Source of the DNA: Diadema setosum
Lineage: Eukaryota > Echinodermata > Echinoidea > Diadematoida > Diadematidae
DNA length: 64,000 nucleotides
Assembly: GCA_033980235.1 (NCBI GenBank)
Contig: CM067062.1
Location: 13,039,991 to 13,103,990, forward strand
Reading direction: 5' to 3'
The notes below the pieces were generated by a model that worked only from the letters and a program-made list of their open reading frames with translations, did no database searches and was not told the origin of the DNA. A program made the translations under genes and the position numbers. Every line of letters starts with the position of its first letter. Position 1 is the stretch's first letter. This document shows positions 47,112 through 58,438 of this stretch, one piece after another.

Positions 47112-49186
47112 TGGTCGTCCGTTTTCCTGTCCAAATGCTTACTGCTCTCCGCAGCTTTTTCTTTCATTTTAATAGCTATCAAGATGAGAAACCGTAGAAC
47201 CATGTAGGAGGTGGAAAGAGTCCTGTTTTGTCCAGACCATTATATCTCACGAAACATCACAACTCTTCTTGTGTTCACAAGACAAGACTGAAGATTTAAT
47301 GTAATAGTCCATCCACAGATAAGCTTCTTGTTGATGTTGTTGCAATTGTTGTTGTTCCCTCCCCTTTGAGATTTAAAACCACCATACAATTCTCACTTTT
47401 CATGATTGTAATCATGCACACTCTCCGCTTAATGAACTAGATTGGGTGCACTCATATGATAATCTTTGCTGGAGTATTATTGTCAGCTCAAATCCCATTC
47501 ATCCCCCCCCCCCCCCCCCATAGAAAGAGGAGAATAGCTATTATACAATACTCAAAAATAAGCAAGTGTAGTACATAGATAAGAATACAGTCATATGAGA
47601 GTTTTCTATCTACTCATTTTCTGTACAATCTTTGTTGTGATTCATCTTGCCATAAATCCTCTAGCAGAACAGAATAGCAACACAGCAATCATTTGCCACT
47701 GAGTGAATATTTGGGCACTGGAGAGAGAAAAAACATTTCTCAGCCTTGAGGCTAGGCTAGTCTGTAGCTGATTGAACCATGGCCTGCAGTGGAGTTTCAT
47801 TGACTGATTGCTGTCGCTCACATCATTGTCGGTTCCCGAAGCCATCAGAGCTGTCAGAAATCTGCGCTCGTCTCCCTTTCCTGTGGACCTGCTTTGGATT
47901 TTTATTGAAACGATCAAATCACCCACTTGTGTTGCTTTGCATTCCTGCGTGGGGGGAGAGATCTTGCGCTGGTTGCGTGATCGGATTTTGTGTTTGGATG
48001 ACATAGCTTTGTATGTATGATGACAACACAGTTTTCTAATGTTGTTTTTTTTTTAATGTTGGCTCACTCTCCTGTAACTTTTTTAAAATGAAAAGTTGAT
48101 TATTTGTGGTAGATGTACTTGTCTGTTGTACATAATATTCTGATTTTGCATTGTATCTTGTGTCAGGTGACATGGACACAATGTGTGACCATGAATGTTC
48201 ACAACTTTTTTCTTCTACTCTGCCTACCAGTAGATCACAAAAGGGAATAGAAGGTACAGTTTTATTTGTGGAGTTTTGTGTGTGCATGTGTCCCTGTGTT
48301 TGTTTTGTTGGCAAGATTTATGCGATGTACTCAGCCAAATTAGGCCATGTTTGCTCAGGGTTTTTTGTTGTTTTTTTTTTTGTTGTTGTCAATTCAGCTT
48401 TGGTAACCACATTCATACACACCTGAAATTACGGTTTTTTGAAAATCAGTTTCTACATTGCAATACAAAAACCATTAATTCTTGTGTGTGGACAAAAAAG
48501 GAAATAATAACTCTCGCAGTATGCAAAAACCGATAACTCGTACTCCTGCGTTTGAATGGGACTACTATCCCTTCTGTCATTCAAGATTTGAGCAACATTT
48601 TTTAGCCTATCTTTAAACTGACTTCGGAATAAAATGGCTTGATTGGTTGTTGATTACATGGTGGTTTAAACATGGAATGTACAGTATTTGTTTATTCCCT
48701 GCCAATCCCCCTGGTATGCAAATAAAAAAATGAGGAACGGTATTGGTGACATGACAACAAGGCACCAGCGGGATGGTACATTTTTGTTTATTTAGGGTTG
48801 TTTTTTTTTTCTCTCTCTCTTTCTAGTTGGAATGGTCTTAACATGGGTGTGCAAAACACACATATGAATCTCTGTGCCATGATGCGGAAGAATGCGTCTT
48901 GTCGGCAACGATGTTTAGTATAGATTGGCAAAATAATACAATGCCACATTTTCACTTTGAAACTGGGAGGAGAAAAAAATAACATCTGGAACACACTCAA
49001 GGCTGTCCTCTCATTAGGCATGTGAGATCCAACTGCTAGTCTGTCATTTATGTTATTACGATATAAGAAAATGGGTACGTGTGATACTAAGGTGATGATA
49101 CAGCTCTTGCACTTGTAGTACTGTGGGTTAAAACTATGGGCTCTTAGACAGTGGCTCCTAGATTCAAATCCTGTCTTGCATATGTA
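47112..49186. other. Intergenic, no gene supported
   Basis: The 47642-48004 - strand frame (120 codons) and the overlapping + frames have balanced composition but no recognisable domain. A poly-C run lies at 47503-47519. Confidence 0.45.
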
Positions 49187-49400
49187 TACTGTATACTGTT
49201 CGCGTGCATGTTATTTTTCGCGAATTTCGCAAGAGCCAAGATTCGCAAAAGTAAAATACACATGAAAGTTCTTGTCTATACTATACACATTGAATGTTTA
49301 ATAGAGACAATGCACAAAAATTTCATGCTGCGGATAAGACTGTCGGCTCCAATTCGCGAAAATTTCATGCCACGAAAATATTGTGTTTTACAATATATCT
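49187..49400. mobile_element. TACTGTA-family element, CpG-intact copy
   Basis: TACTGTATACTGTTCGCG starts it, and GAAAATATTGTGTTTTACAAT ends it. The interior contains TTTTTCGCGAATTTCGC, AATTCGCGAAAATTTCATGC and CATTGAATGT, reverse-complement-like phrases shared with the window-end copy. Confidence 0.6.
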
Positions 49401-51624
49401 GTGATATTAAACTTGTGTTACCCATTCTTTCCCTGTTGACCCATGCTGTAAAAGCAGAAATATTTGCATGAGTTACTTTTTGCCCCCTAGGTCTGGTAAG
49501 ATGAATTTTGCAGGATTTTCAATTCTGTGGAATCACATCACTGGTATAAAAATTTAATATAACATACAAAGATCCAAAACATTCAACAACAGGGAGAAGA
49601 TGGGAGAGTGCCAGGTCACTTGCAAAAATACACCACTGTAAAATGGATGGTATTTTGCTATACAATTCATACTCAAATTTCACATGCACAGTTTGTGTGA
49701 AGTTTGAATTGCCACCCTAAATACCATGGTATTTTGTGATGTGTTTTGTGGTGTACCTACTGGTATATTTACATTCACATTGCAAACTACCACAATATTT
49801 CACTGTCAGTGTAAATGCACCTTGTAATGTGTTGCATTAAGCAATTGAAAAAAAAGTCTTGCTTTATTTCTGTGTGTAGCACACACACTGCATGAGGCAA
49901 ATTATAGTGGAGATTTCCCCCCCCCCCCCAAAAAAAAAAAAAAAAATCAAGAGGGATATAGATCATGAAAGTTAACAATTTTTGTTTGCGTCTACACATG
50001 AGAATCAACAGTATTTGCATCGTGTATGATTAATTTTGGATATGTGTGTAGAGGACTTTTCTCTTCAATCTGTCCATGTCACCCTATTTCTACAGGGGTT
50101 TATTTCCGTCTTATACCTCAAACTTATTTTTTCGCCCAATGCACTGATGTGTCTGTCTCTGCAGGACACCGTGCAAGAATGCCAAGAAATCCTATTACTC
50201 AGCTCTGAAATCCATTCTTTTGTATTTACTACTCCCTTGAAAGAAAGCAAAGGTTATCCCCCCATGGTGAGACAAAAGAGAAGATGACAGAGAAATGGGG
50301 GGGGGGGGGGGGCAGAAATTTAATGTAATTCTATTTGGAATTATATACTGATTTTATTTCCAACACTGTCTAGACATAGCAATATGTGATTTAAACAGAG
50401 ACTTTGAGTGTTTGTTTTTGTTTTTATATTGCTTTTTTTTGCCTTCAGCATGATGAGTCTGCAGAGGTTACGTACACTCCTAGAGAATGCAGTGTAATGA
50501 TTTCATGCATTTTGTTACAAGGACCATTTTGGGGTATGCATATTGTATGATGCTAGTGAAACAGACGTTTAACATTAAGGTAATGATGGTTACTATTGGT
50601 AAAATCAAATTCAAATGCATCTGGAAGGCAGTTTTATGTAAAAGATTTCATATATACATTTTTTCCCTTTCATTTTGGATGGATTCAGGCTTATAAACTT
50701 TAAAATCAAGTCCTCTAGATTTAGTTAGTTTGTCAACTTGTTCATTTCAAAGGGAGATTGTAAAAGTTGATAATACACATATTTGCATTGTGTGCATAAA
50801 TTCCAGAGTTTGATAGTCTTGCTTCCAGTCTGTGGGGCATTGACATGTGCAGACTCTTCACTCTCGTCCATTGATAGATTGCATGCCTAAAGCCCTGTCT
50901 TAACAGGCCACAACACTCGGGGTATCCTCTGGAGAATATCATATCCCTACCCTACATGTCTGTAGGATGTGCCTCAGTGGACATCCTCAGGGTAGCCTCT
51001 AGAAGACCTTGGGGTAATTTTTTTTTTTGACCATCTAGGGTAGATGTGAGGTAACATGCAGGTAAAATCTTGGTGATAGCTACTCTCATGGTAAATCTTA
51101 CTCTGAGAAGCCAGATGATGCCAGAAGTCTTGATGTGACCTGCGTTTGCACTGTATGCTACGGGTCAAACGGGAATTCCATCACATTCTGGTTGTAAACA
51201 AGGTTGCTGATTTTATGATTTACATTTTCTTTACAACTCTTTCTGGTACTGTGGTAGTTAAGAATTGAGTTATCCTAAAGAAACAATGAAAATGTGTTTA
51301 CACAATAGATATATTTCAAAGAAGAAAACAGTGATACTGTGCTATACTAAAGGTATACTAAAGTAACATACCCAGAGGTTTTCAAGAGATGCCTGTTTAG
51401 ACAGTGCACGCATCATTCACCCTGTGCGTGATTACAATCTGTAGAACGTTACCTGGTGTTTCGTCTTTGGAGAACATCCGGAGGACATCTTGGTTAAGTC
51501 CTTTAAGACAGAGTATCAGTCAAGACATAATCTCCTCAAATCTTTCTTGTCTCTCGATGCAAAGTGTGCTGGATGAATATTTGGCATGAATAGCCTTAGC
51601 TCAAGGCTGACAATAACACACAAA
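49401..51624. other. Intergenic, no gene
   Basis: Homopolymer pairs (49918-49946 C then A; 50297-50312 G) and no supported coding exon. Confidence 0.5.
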
Positions 51625-51932
51625 TTAGGCGTTTTCACATCAGCCCGATATTTCGAAATAGCACGCTATTTTCTGACTTGGGAAATTAACCCGATCACGA
51701 AATAGTGCGCTACTTGATAATGTGAATACAAATTAGCGCACTAATTGATTGAGAACATTTCTCGAGTCCAACTCGGGAAATTTCCAAAATAGCAGGATAA
51801 TGAATGCGAACTAGCGCGCTATTTGATAATGTTCGGGCTGATGTTAATAGGAAATGAAATAGCGCGCTAATTTGCGATCGCGAAAAATATCTCGAGCTTG
51901 GATTGTTAACAGGCTGGTGTGAAAATGCCTAA
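51625..51932. mobile_element. MITE-like element (308 bp) with AATAGCGCGCTA repeats
   Basis: TTAGGCGTTTTCACATCAGC at the left mirrors GCTGGTGTGAAAATGCCTAA at the right with two mismatches. Inside, AATAGCGCGCTA-type palindromes recur four to six times in both orientations. Confidence 0.75.
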
Positions 51933-54925
51933 TAAGTCCTGACTGCACTGACAGACACATCGATTTCAAAGCCGAATTTTGTCCAGCAGAGGCTTGAAGG
52001 TAGGCTAGGCTGGGATAGTTCATGGACAAGAACATATTTTTTCCACTGGATGTCTGGTAGGAGGGTAATGTTTTCTTGCCCCATGGTAGAGAGAGAACTA
52101 AGACACACAGGGTGGATTTTACTGTAATTGGACTTGACACTGATGAATTCCATGATGTCACTCCCAGTCATGTGGTATGGAGACTCACTATAAATTACTT
52201 GTTATTTTCGTGAAAAGAGGGGGAGGGTTGTGAAATGTCTTTTAAAGTAATAGCAGACAGCAGCCTGTACAAATCACCTCTAGACAAAAATGATCTCTCA
52301 AGAACTGTGGTGCTGATAGACCAGCCTGATAGACCCGCCACAAAAAAAGAAAAGAAAAAGTGCTCTTAAAAGGAGAGCCTGTAGAATTTCCATTCATATT
52401 AAGATGAATCAGTCCCGTCATACAGCTGTAAATGGTATTTGACACTTGATATCAATGTTTGAATAACAATTCCTATGACATATCTACATCAGTGGAAATC
52501 TTTTCAGAGGAAAAAAACAAAATCAAAAACAAAAACAAAAAAAGACAGGCAATTCCACATTGAGTGTGTACGAGGCACAAACATGCAGTACGTGCATATG
52601 TGCCATGTTACCAGTATTACCTGTTGTACATGTACCTCAAGTAGAACAAACATCTGAAAGCTTGGAAGATGGTTGAATGCTCTCAGGCGAAGTGGTTGTT
52701 CTTTTTTTTCCCAAAGTTTTTAGAATATTCTTACTTACAGATTGAAAAGTCATACATTTATATTTTATAAACATTTATATTTTTCTATATTTGATCATCA
52801 TTTTCTTTTTCAATTTTCCCATTTAACAGCAGAAACAACCTTGTAATATTAGTGCAATCATTATGGCTGGCCAGGATGGTATTGGTACAGGGGTAATTTC
52901 ATCTTTTTCATAACTCTGAACCTTAGAGTGATACTCTTTGATTGAGACTTTGGGGGGAAAAAAATCTAGTTTTGTCATTGGTACAAGCATGGACCTAGGT
53001 CCATGGTACAAGCATACAATGTAGAGAAATAGAGCCTCAGTGTCCTTACTTCAATGCTGTGGAACAGAAATGGTAAAGGCTATTCTCACAACATTTCAAA
53101 TTGTGATGTTTTACGCTGCCATTCTCACTGCAACAAAGCAGATTGTAGTGTTTGTTGAAGAATGGGAGTTTTTGCCACAGTGATGCGCATGCAAAATCGG
53201 CTCAGCAAGTTTTCTTCCGGCTCCAGTGACCATGATGTCACTAACAGCCCTGGAGGCTACTGTACTCTGCACTTTTTGTGTGTGGCAGTGAAAGGCAGAT
53301 GACGACTGAAAAAATTATTATTATTTTTTTTGTGTGCTGAGCATTCTCATTGCAAAATGTCTCAGCAAACATCGCAAGAAATAATAGACAACTTGCATTC
53401 CTGTCTGAAATTTTCCCAGTTGTGTTTCAGATGGTGCTTGGTTCTTGACGTGAGGGTGAAAGTTATCTGATGTTTGTGATGTCGCTTATCCATTCACCAG
53501 CAGTGTGACTAGGGCTGCTGTTAGCTCTTCAATTTTTTTTTTTTTTTTTTGGGGGGGGGGGTGGGGGGAGGGGGAGGAGTTTATTCTCATTTTAGTTCAT
53601 ACTAATTGACCTGTGATGTAGGGAAATCTGCCATCTACTTGCTTCTGCATCATATGGTATGCCTGTAATGAGAGTTTAAATTTCCAGCAGAAATCAAACA
53701 TGCACAATTTTGGCTAAAAACACACACACACACACACACAAAAAAAAAAAAACCATTACATACTGTTGTATCTCACAGTTGTTCCCGTTGGTTAATGATC
53801 TAAAGTGATCCGACGACAAGTGCATGCATTATAACTCCAAATTTTATTATCATTCATGTGAATGCAACGAGAGACCAAAGTGGAGGTTTACTGCCTCCTA
53901 TAAAGTGTAGGGTTTTTGTTACCCTTGCCCAATTCTCCCTTGTATCTCCCCCTGGTATCTCCCTTCTCTCCCCACCCCCCCCCCCCCCCCTCTCAAAAAA
54001 AAAGAGAAAAGTTGTTCACTGTTCCATGAACTATATATACTGGCTGTAAAGACACACCTCTCCTGCTTGAAGTCAATTATGGTAATGGTAGGATTGATAC
54101 TGTGTATCCTGATGGACACAGGGTGTTTCAAGTAATTGTGCAGTCTTTGGATGGAACGGTACTTTTATTCTTTGGTGTTTTTTTATTTTTTTTCCAGCAA
54201 ATCATCCCAGTGTAGCAAAAAGCAGACACTCAGCTGGGAATACTGTCCCTGACCATTGTACGACAGTGATGTCGACCATGGATGAATGATGCTAATTACA
54301 GACCCTGTAAATGCTTTCCCTAGCATATTTACACAGTGATAATAGAGATCTTCTTCCTTTTCTCTCCCTCTCTCTCTCTCTTTCCTTTCCCATTCGCAGC
54401 CCTTTTCTGTCTTGTCACGATTCACTGGTATAAGGTTACAAAGAGTTCAGTCGGTTAAACCCTCTCACAACCACCAACCTGAAATCCTGTTGGCATTGCA
54501 ATCAAACATGATACCCACGGGACCATAAGAGTTAAGCCAACAACCATATGGTCATTCTCATAATAAGATAATAAATTGTGATATTAAAAACGACAAAACT
54601 TTGGAAAGAAAAATTACAATTTTCTAACTTTTCACAGGACTTTACAAGGGATTATGTAATGAGAAAATACATTTACTACAGTAAAATTAATGACATCACT
54701 CATAAAGCATTATAACTTCTGGATCAGTTTTTCCTATAGCATGCTACTTGTAAGTTAGCATGTGAACAGCCATATCGTACAGCTATGCTACAAAAGCATG
54801 CACTGCACCGTCCTGTGCTGTGCCTGTGCCAAATGCTCTGTATGTATCCATAATTGGTCATCTGCCATATACTACAAAGTCTGTCTTGTACACTGTCTAG
54901 TTAATTTTTGCGCGAGATATGAAAT
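51933..54925. other. Intergenic, no gene
   Basis: A CA run lies at 53718-53740, a T/G run at 53531-53575 and a C run at 53975-53990. No protein-coding exon is recognised. Confidence 0.5.
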
Positions 54926-55317
54926 TTAAAGGGATGGTATAGTATCGGTTGAGGTGAGGTTTGGGCTTTTAACTTTTTGTAAGATATGAAAAAAAAAACA
55001 TATGAAATAGTACAGAGCATACCGTTCTAAGAGAAATTCAAAGTTTATTTTATGAAAATCTGTTTTGGAATAGCTGAGACTTCCAAAAACAAAGTAAATT
55101 CAAAGTGATTGTAATAAAAGGTGGGTCCCATCTTTTGTTAGGATTGCTCTGTTTTGGATATCTCAGCCATTTCAAAACCAATTTTCATCAAATAAACATT
55201 GAATTCTTCATGGAATTACATGCTCTCTCACATTTGAAAAGAGGTTTTTCATTATCTCACCAAAAAATTTTAGAAACCCCTCTTTAGGTCTCAACCAAAA
55301 CTATACAATCCCTTTAA
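54926..55317. mobile_element. TTAA-flanked foldback MITE (392 bp) with long arms
   Basis: TTAA|AGGGATGGTATAG mirrors CTATACAATCCCT|TTAA. The symmetry continues inward for about 170 bp on each side (TTTATTTTATGAAAATCTGT against CCAATTTTCATCAAATAAAC), leaving a short loop. This makes it almost a full-length hairpin. Confidence 0.83.
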
Positions 55318-57450
55318 CCCTCCCATACCTATGACATGCCTTTAGAGTAAAAGCTGTGTCACCATAGCAACAGGTCATGTGCTACTTGCCTCACCCAAAG
55401 TGCCTCAAACTGTGAACAACACCAAAGGTAATAGAATGGCGGAGGGAATGAAATAGAATGCTCCACGACTGAGCATTATACAGATCATTAAAACCATTCA
55501 ATATAGTACAACAACATTGCAGTAGTCACATTCAATGAAGCAAAAAACAGCAACAAACACAACAGTTTTTTGGGTGGGGGTGGGGAAGAATCAATAGAAA
55601 AATGGCTCAAATATGTAGAAATATTCACAAATATGGAATTTATTGAAAATCGACACCCTGTCAAAATCCTATTTGGCTGTGAAGTATCAGGTTTCTGTCA
55701 GTCTGAAGGGACTTGTATTCAGTTGTCTGTTGGATGTTTTGGAATCAAGCATTTGAAAATTTGTAGTTTTGTTCATTACAATCATCACAAGGTGGGCTGT
55801 GGCACGTTCGCCACTGTATGGGTTGAAATTAAGGTAAATATCTGCATTTATAAGCCTTAATAGGGCTCTCATACACTGAGTTTCAGACGTGAAATTGCCA
55901 GGTAGGACCCCAGGGCAAGTGCATTTAGTGCAGAATGGGTTGATGAGTGTTGGTATTGATATTGGTGACTCCTGCCCTCGTTGGCAACGAGGTGTGTCAT
56001 TTTGTCAATAGTTTCCTGATTCAGGGGAATGATGAAGGAGATGAAAGCTGTGCGATTTCATCCTGATTTACCCATTGTAGTGGCTTTGAATGGTGTGTGT
56101 GCTTTAGAAGGCAGTTAAATCCGTGGAGTATGGAAAAATTTCAGAGTTTGGGGAGTGGCTGGGAGTATGAAGAGCTGTGTGATACTGGAATATTAGTGCT
56201 TAATGAACATCCAGCATTTTCCGAGTAAGTGTGTTAGGGCACTATGAAAGATTATTCTTTCTACTTGCCCAGATGGGTATTTTGGCAAGTGCCTAACCTT
56301 CTATCGAACGGTCTGGTACACATTCACTTTACTTGTCCAACAGTGAGTTTTAATTGGTCCAAACAAGTTGGTTTGTAACACCTGTGTGTCACATGACTGA
56401 AAAATGGAAAAAATAATAATAATATATAGAATGTGTGTGCCCACAAGGAAAATTTGCTGCAAGCATTTTAAAAAACAAAAATGGAAAAGAATATATCCCC
56501 AACCATCAGTCTCTTTGGTAGAAATATCTATCTCAGTACTCTGTCCTCTGCTCACTTTCAAAGATCCAAGCATGAGAAATATGGCAGTCACTTATTATTT
56601 TTAAGTAATGATAATTATAATAATAATGATGATGATGATGATGATGATAATAATAATAATAATGATAATAATAGTGGCTACTTGTATAGCGATGGAAGAC
56701 TTTATGCATTTTCACTGTTTAAACATGGTTCTAAAGACTCTTTTCTTTTGGGAAAATGCATAACTTTAAGAGGGAAAAAATAAGGAGAAAGGGAGAAGGA
56801 CCTGGTTGAATGAAATACCAAGTGTTCAGCCAAAATTATTTCAAACAGATATTGCAGTAGATACACAGCTTCATACTGATTGCCCCTGGTATAATGTTTG
56901 ATTTGTTCTCATTGGTTGCACCATCTGTTGTCAAAGACCCTTTCAGACTAGATGGTAAATTAATCTGTTGCGTCAATATACTGTGCAGGAAGAGGTACAT
57001 AGTTCCCTTTCCCTCCCCACCCCCCCCCCACCCCACACACACATACCTCTACGTGCAAAATACTGTTTTGTATCATGTTATGTGTGTATGTGGTGCTTGA
57101 GGTATTCATTTTACCGATGGCACAGCACACATTGTACCTACCATGTATAGTTGACCCTTGTGCATAGTGCTATAACAACAAGTGAAGCATCCATGTTTGT
57201 TGCCGAAGGGTTTTCCTGCAAACACAGGATCTTTATTTCCTTGGTGACCACAACTATCATGCCTGAAACACATCAAATCGTAATACCACTCAAAGCAGGT
57301 GGGTGCAAGGCATGTGTGGTTTGTTGACTTTGGTTATGGCTAACGTTTGTCTGCATTAGATCATCAAATGATAGCAAAGTCAGGGTTGTCGCACCATGTG
57401 CTTGATTCTCATGAAGCAGCACTCAACAATTTTACCTCATTGATTCTCAT
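55318..57450. other. Intergenic, upstream of the PKDCC-like gene
   Basis: It contains an ATG/ATA trinucleotide run (56606-56672). No upstream exon can be assigned; the promoter is not identifiable by eye. Confidence 0.5.
56606..56672. repeat. (GAT)n/(AAT)n trinucleotide run
   Basis: This is a mixed GAT and AAT array on the + strand. Confidence 0.9.
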
Positions 57451-57658
57451 ATCACAGATGACACGCCTAGGAGGGCAGGCCCCAGGGGTGAAATGAATGC
57501 CTGAGACATCATGCTCCACGCCCCACATCTCTTGGCCCGCATCTTTGACTACCAGACTAGACTGGAGGCAGCGCAGGAGGAAGACCCTCCATGGGCCACG
57601 TGAGAGGCGGCAGCGGGACGCAGAGCCTCTGCTGCCCTCGTGGACATTGTGCGCCAGC
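57451..57658 (+). other. Probable 5' UTR or upstream in-frame extension of the PKDCC-like exon
   Basis: The stretch becomes GC-rich abruptly. An acceptor-like ATATCACAG at 57451-57459 could mark a 5' exon boundary. The 54 in-frame codons from 57497 are Arg/Pro-rich and probably untranslated. Confidence 0.4.
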
Positions 57659-58438
57659 ATGAGGGCGCTGTTGAGGATCCACACATACACAGTGGCCATC
57701 TCCTTTTCCTGCTTCGTGTCGCTGTCGCTCCTCTTCTACACCTTCCGCAGCGGGGCCGGCGGGGAGGACCCATCCGATGTCAACGACGTCGGCTCATTCT
57801 TCTCCAACTACAAGAAGGTCAAGCACTTGGAGAATGTTGTGAAGACCCTCCAGAGCAAGCTTTCAGAGGCCCAGGCCTACGAGAACGAACTCCTCACAAA
57901 GATCGACGAGCTCCAGGAGCAGGTGAACTCGGAGCATGCCAGCACCATCCAGGTGCGAGGGCTGGAGGCCCAGAGTGGGTGGGCTGGGGTCGGAGAGACG
58001 GCGGGCGCTGGTGCGGCAGCTGCAAGTGGCCACCGAGCTACTCAGATCTACAGCTGTAGACACACGGACTCGATCAAGGTGGGCAAGACCATCGGTCAGG
58101 GCCACACCAAGGTTGTGCAGGAAGGGACGCTCCTGGGACGGAAGGTGGCCGTCAAGAGCACCAGCATGCAGGTCAAGAACGTCAAGGACTGCCTCCAGCA
58201 GGGCATCTACAAGAAGAAAGAGGACTGTCTCATTCTGGCCATGTACAAGGTCCTCAAGGAGGCGATGATATTACGGCAGGTGCGCCACCCAAACGTCATC
58301 AAGCTGCTCGGGCTGTGCGCCCGTAGTGAGAACGGCAGTCCCAACATTCGGGAGAGAGGAGTCACCCTGGTGGTGGAGCTTGGCTCCCCGGTCCACCTCC
58401 ATGAACTGGTGGAGATGCCCTGGCAGACAAGAGTCAAG
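57659..58438 (+). CDS. PKDCC: PKDCC/VLK-like secretory-pathway protein kinase, first coding exon
   Basis: From the ATG at 57659, 260 codons run to a CAAG|GTAAGT donor in phase 0. Residues about 11-29 are a hydrophobic signal anchor after MRALLRIH, so the product is probably a type II Golgi/secretory protein. Residues about 51-98 form a coiled-coil stem. The kinase N-lobe follows: GQGHTKVV (glycine loop, about 146-153), VAVK (Lys166), an alpha-C-like helix with KE (about 200-201), VRHPNVIKLLGLC and VVELGSPVHL. TK-x-V, VAVK and ELGSPV match the PKDCC (vertebrate lonesome kinase) group, which phosphorylates extracellular proteins on Tyr; POMK-type kinases are the nearest alternative. The frame is open upstream to an ATG at 57497, but that extension is Arg-rich and would bury the anchor. 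Residues about 105-128 are odd (see findings). Catalytic exons lie beyond the window. Confidence 0.8.

Noticed and set aside
47642..48004. A 120-codon - strand frame with balanced composition
   Set aside because: It is the best unexplained frame in the intergenic region, but I could not identify a family, splice partner or conserved motif.
57549..58437. Several other-frame and - strand frames over the PKDCC-like exon
   Set aside because: These arise from the GC-rich coding exon. Only the + frame from 57659 contains kinase motifs, apart from the short alternate-frame coiled coil noted in the findings.
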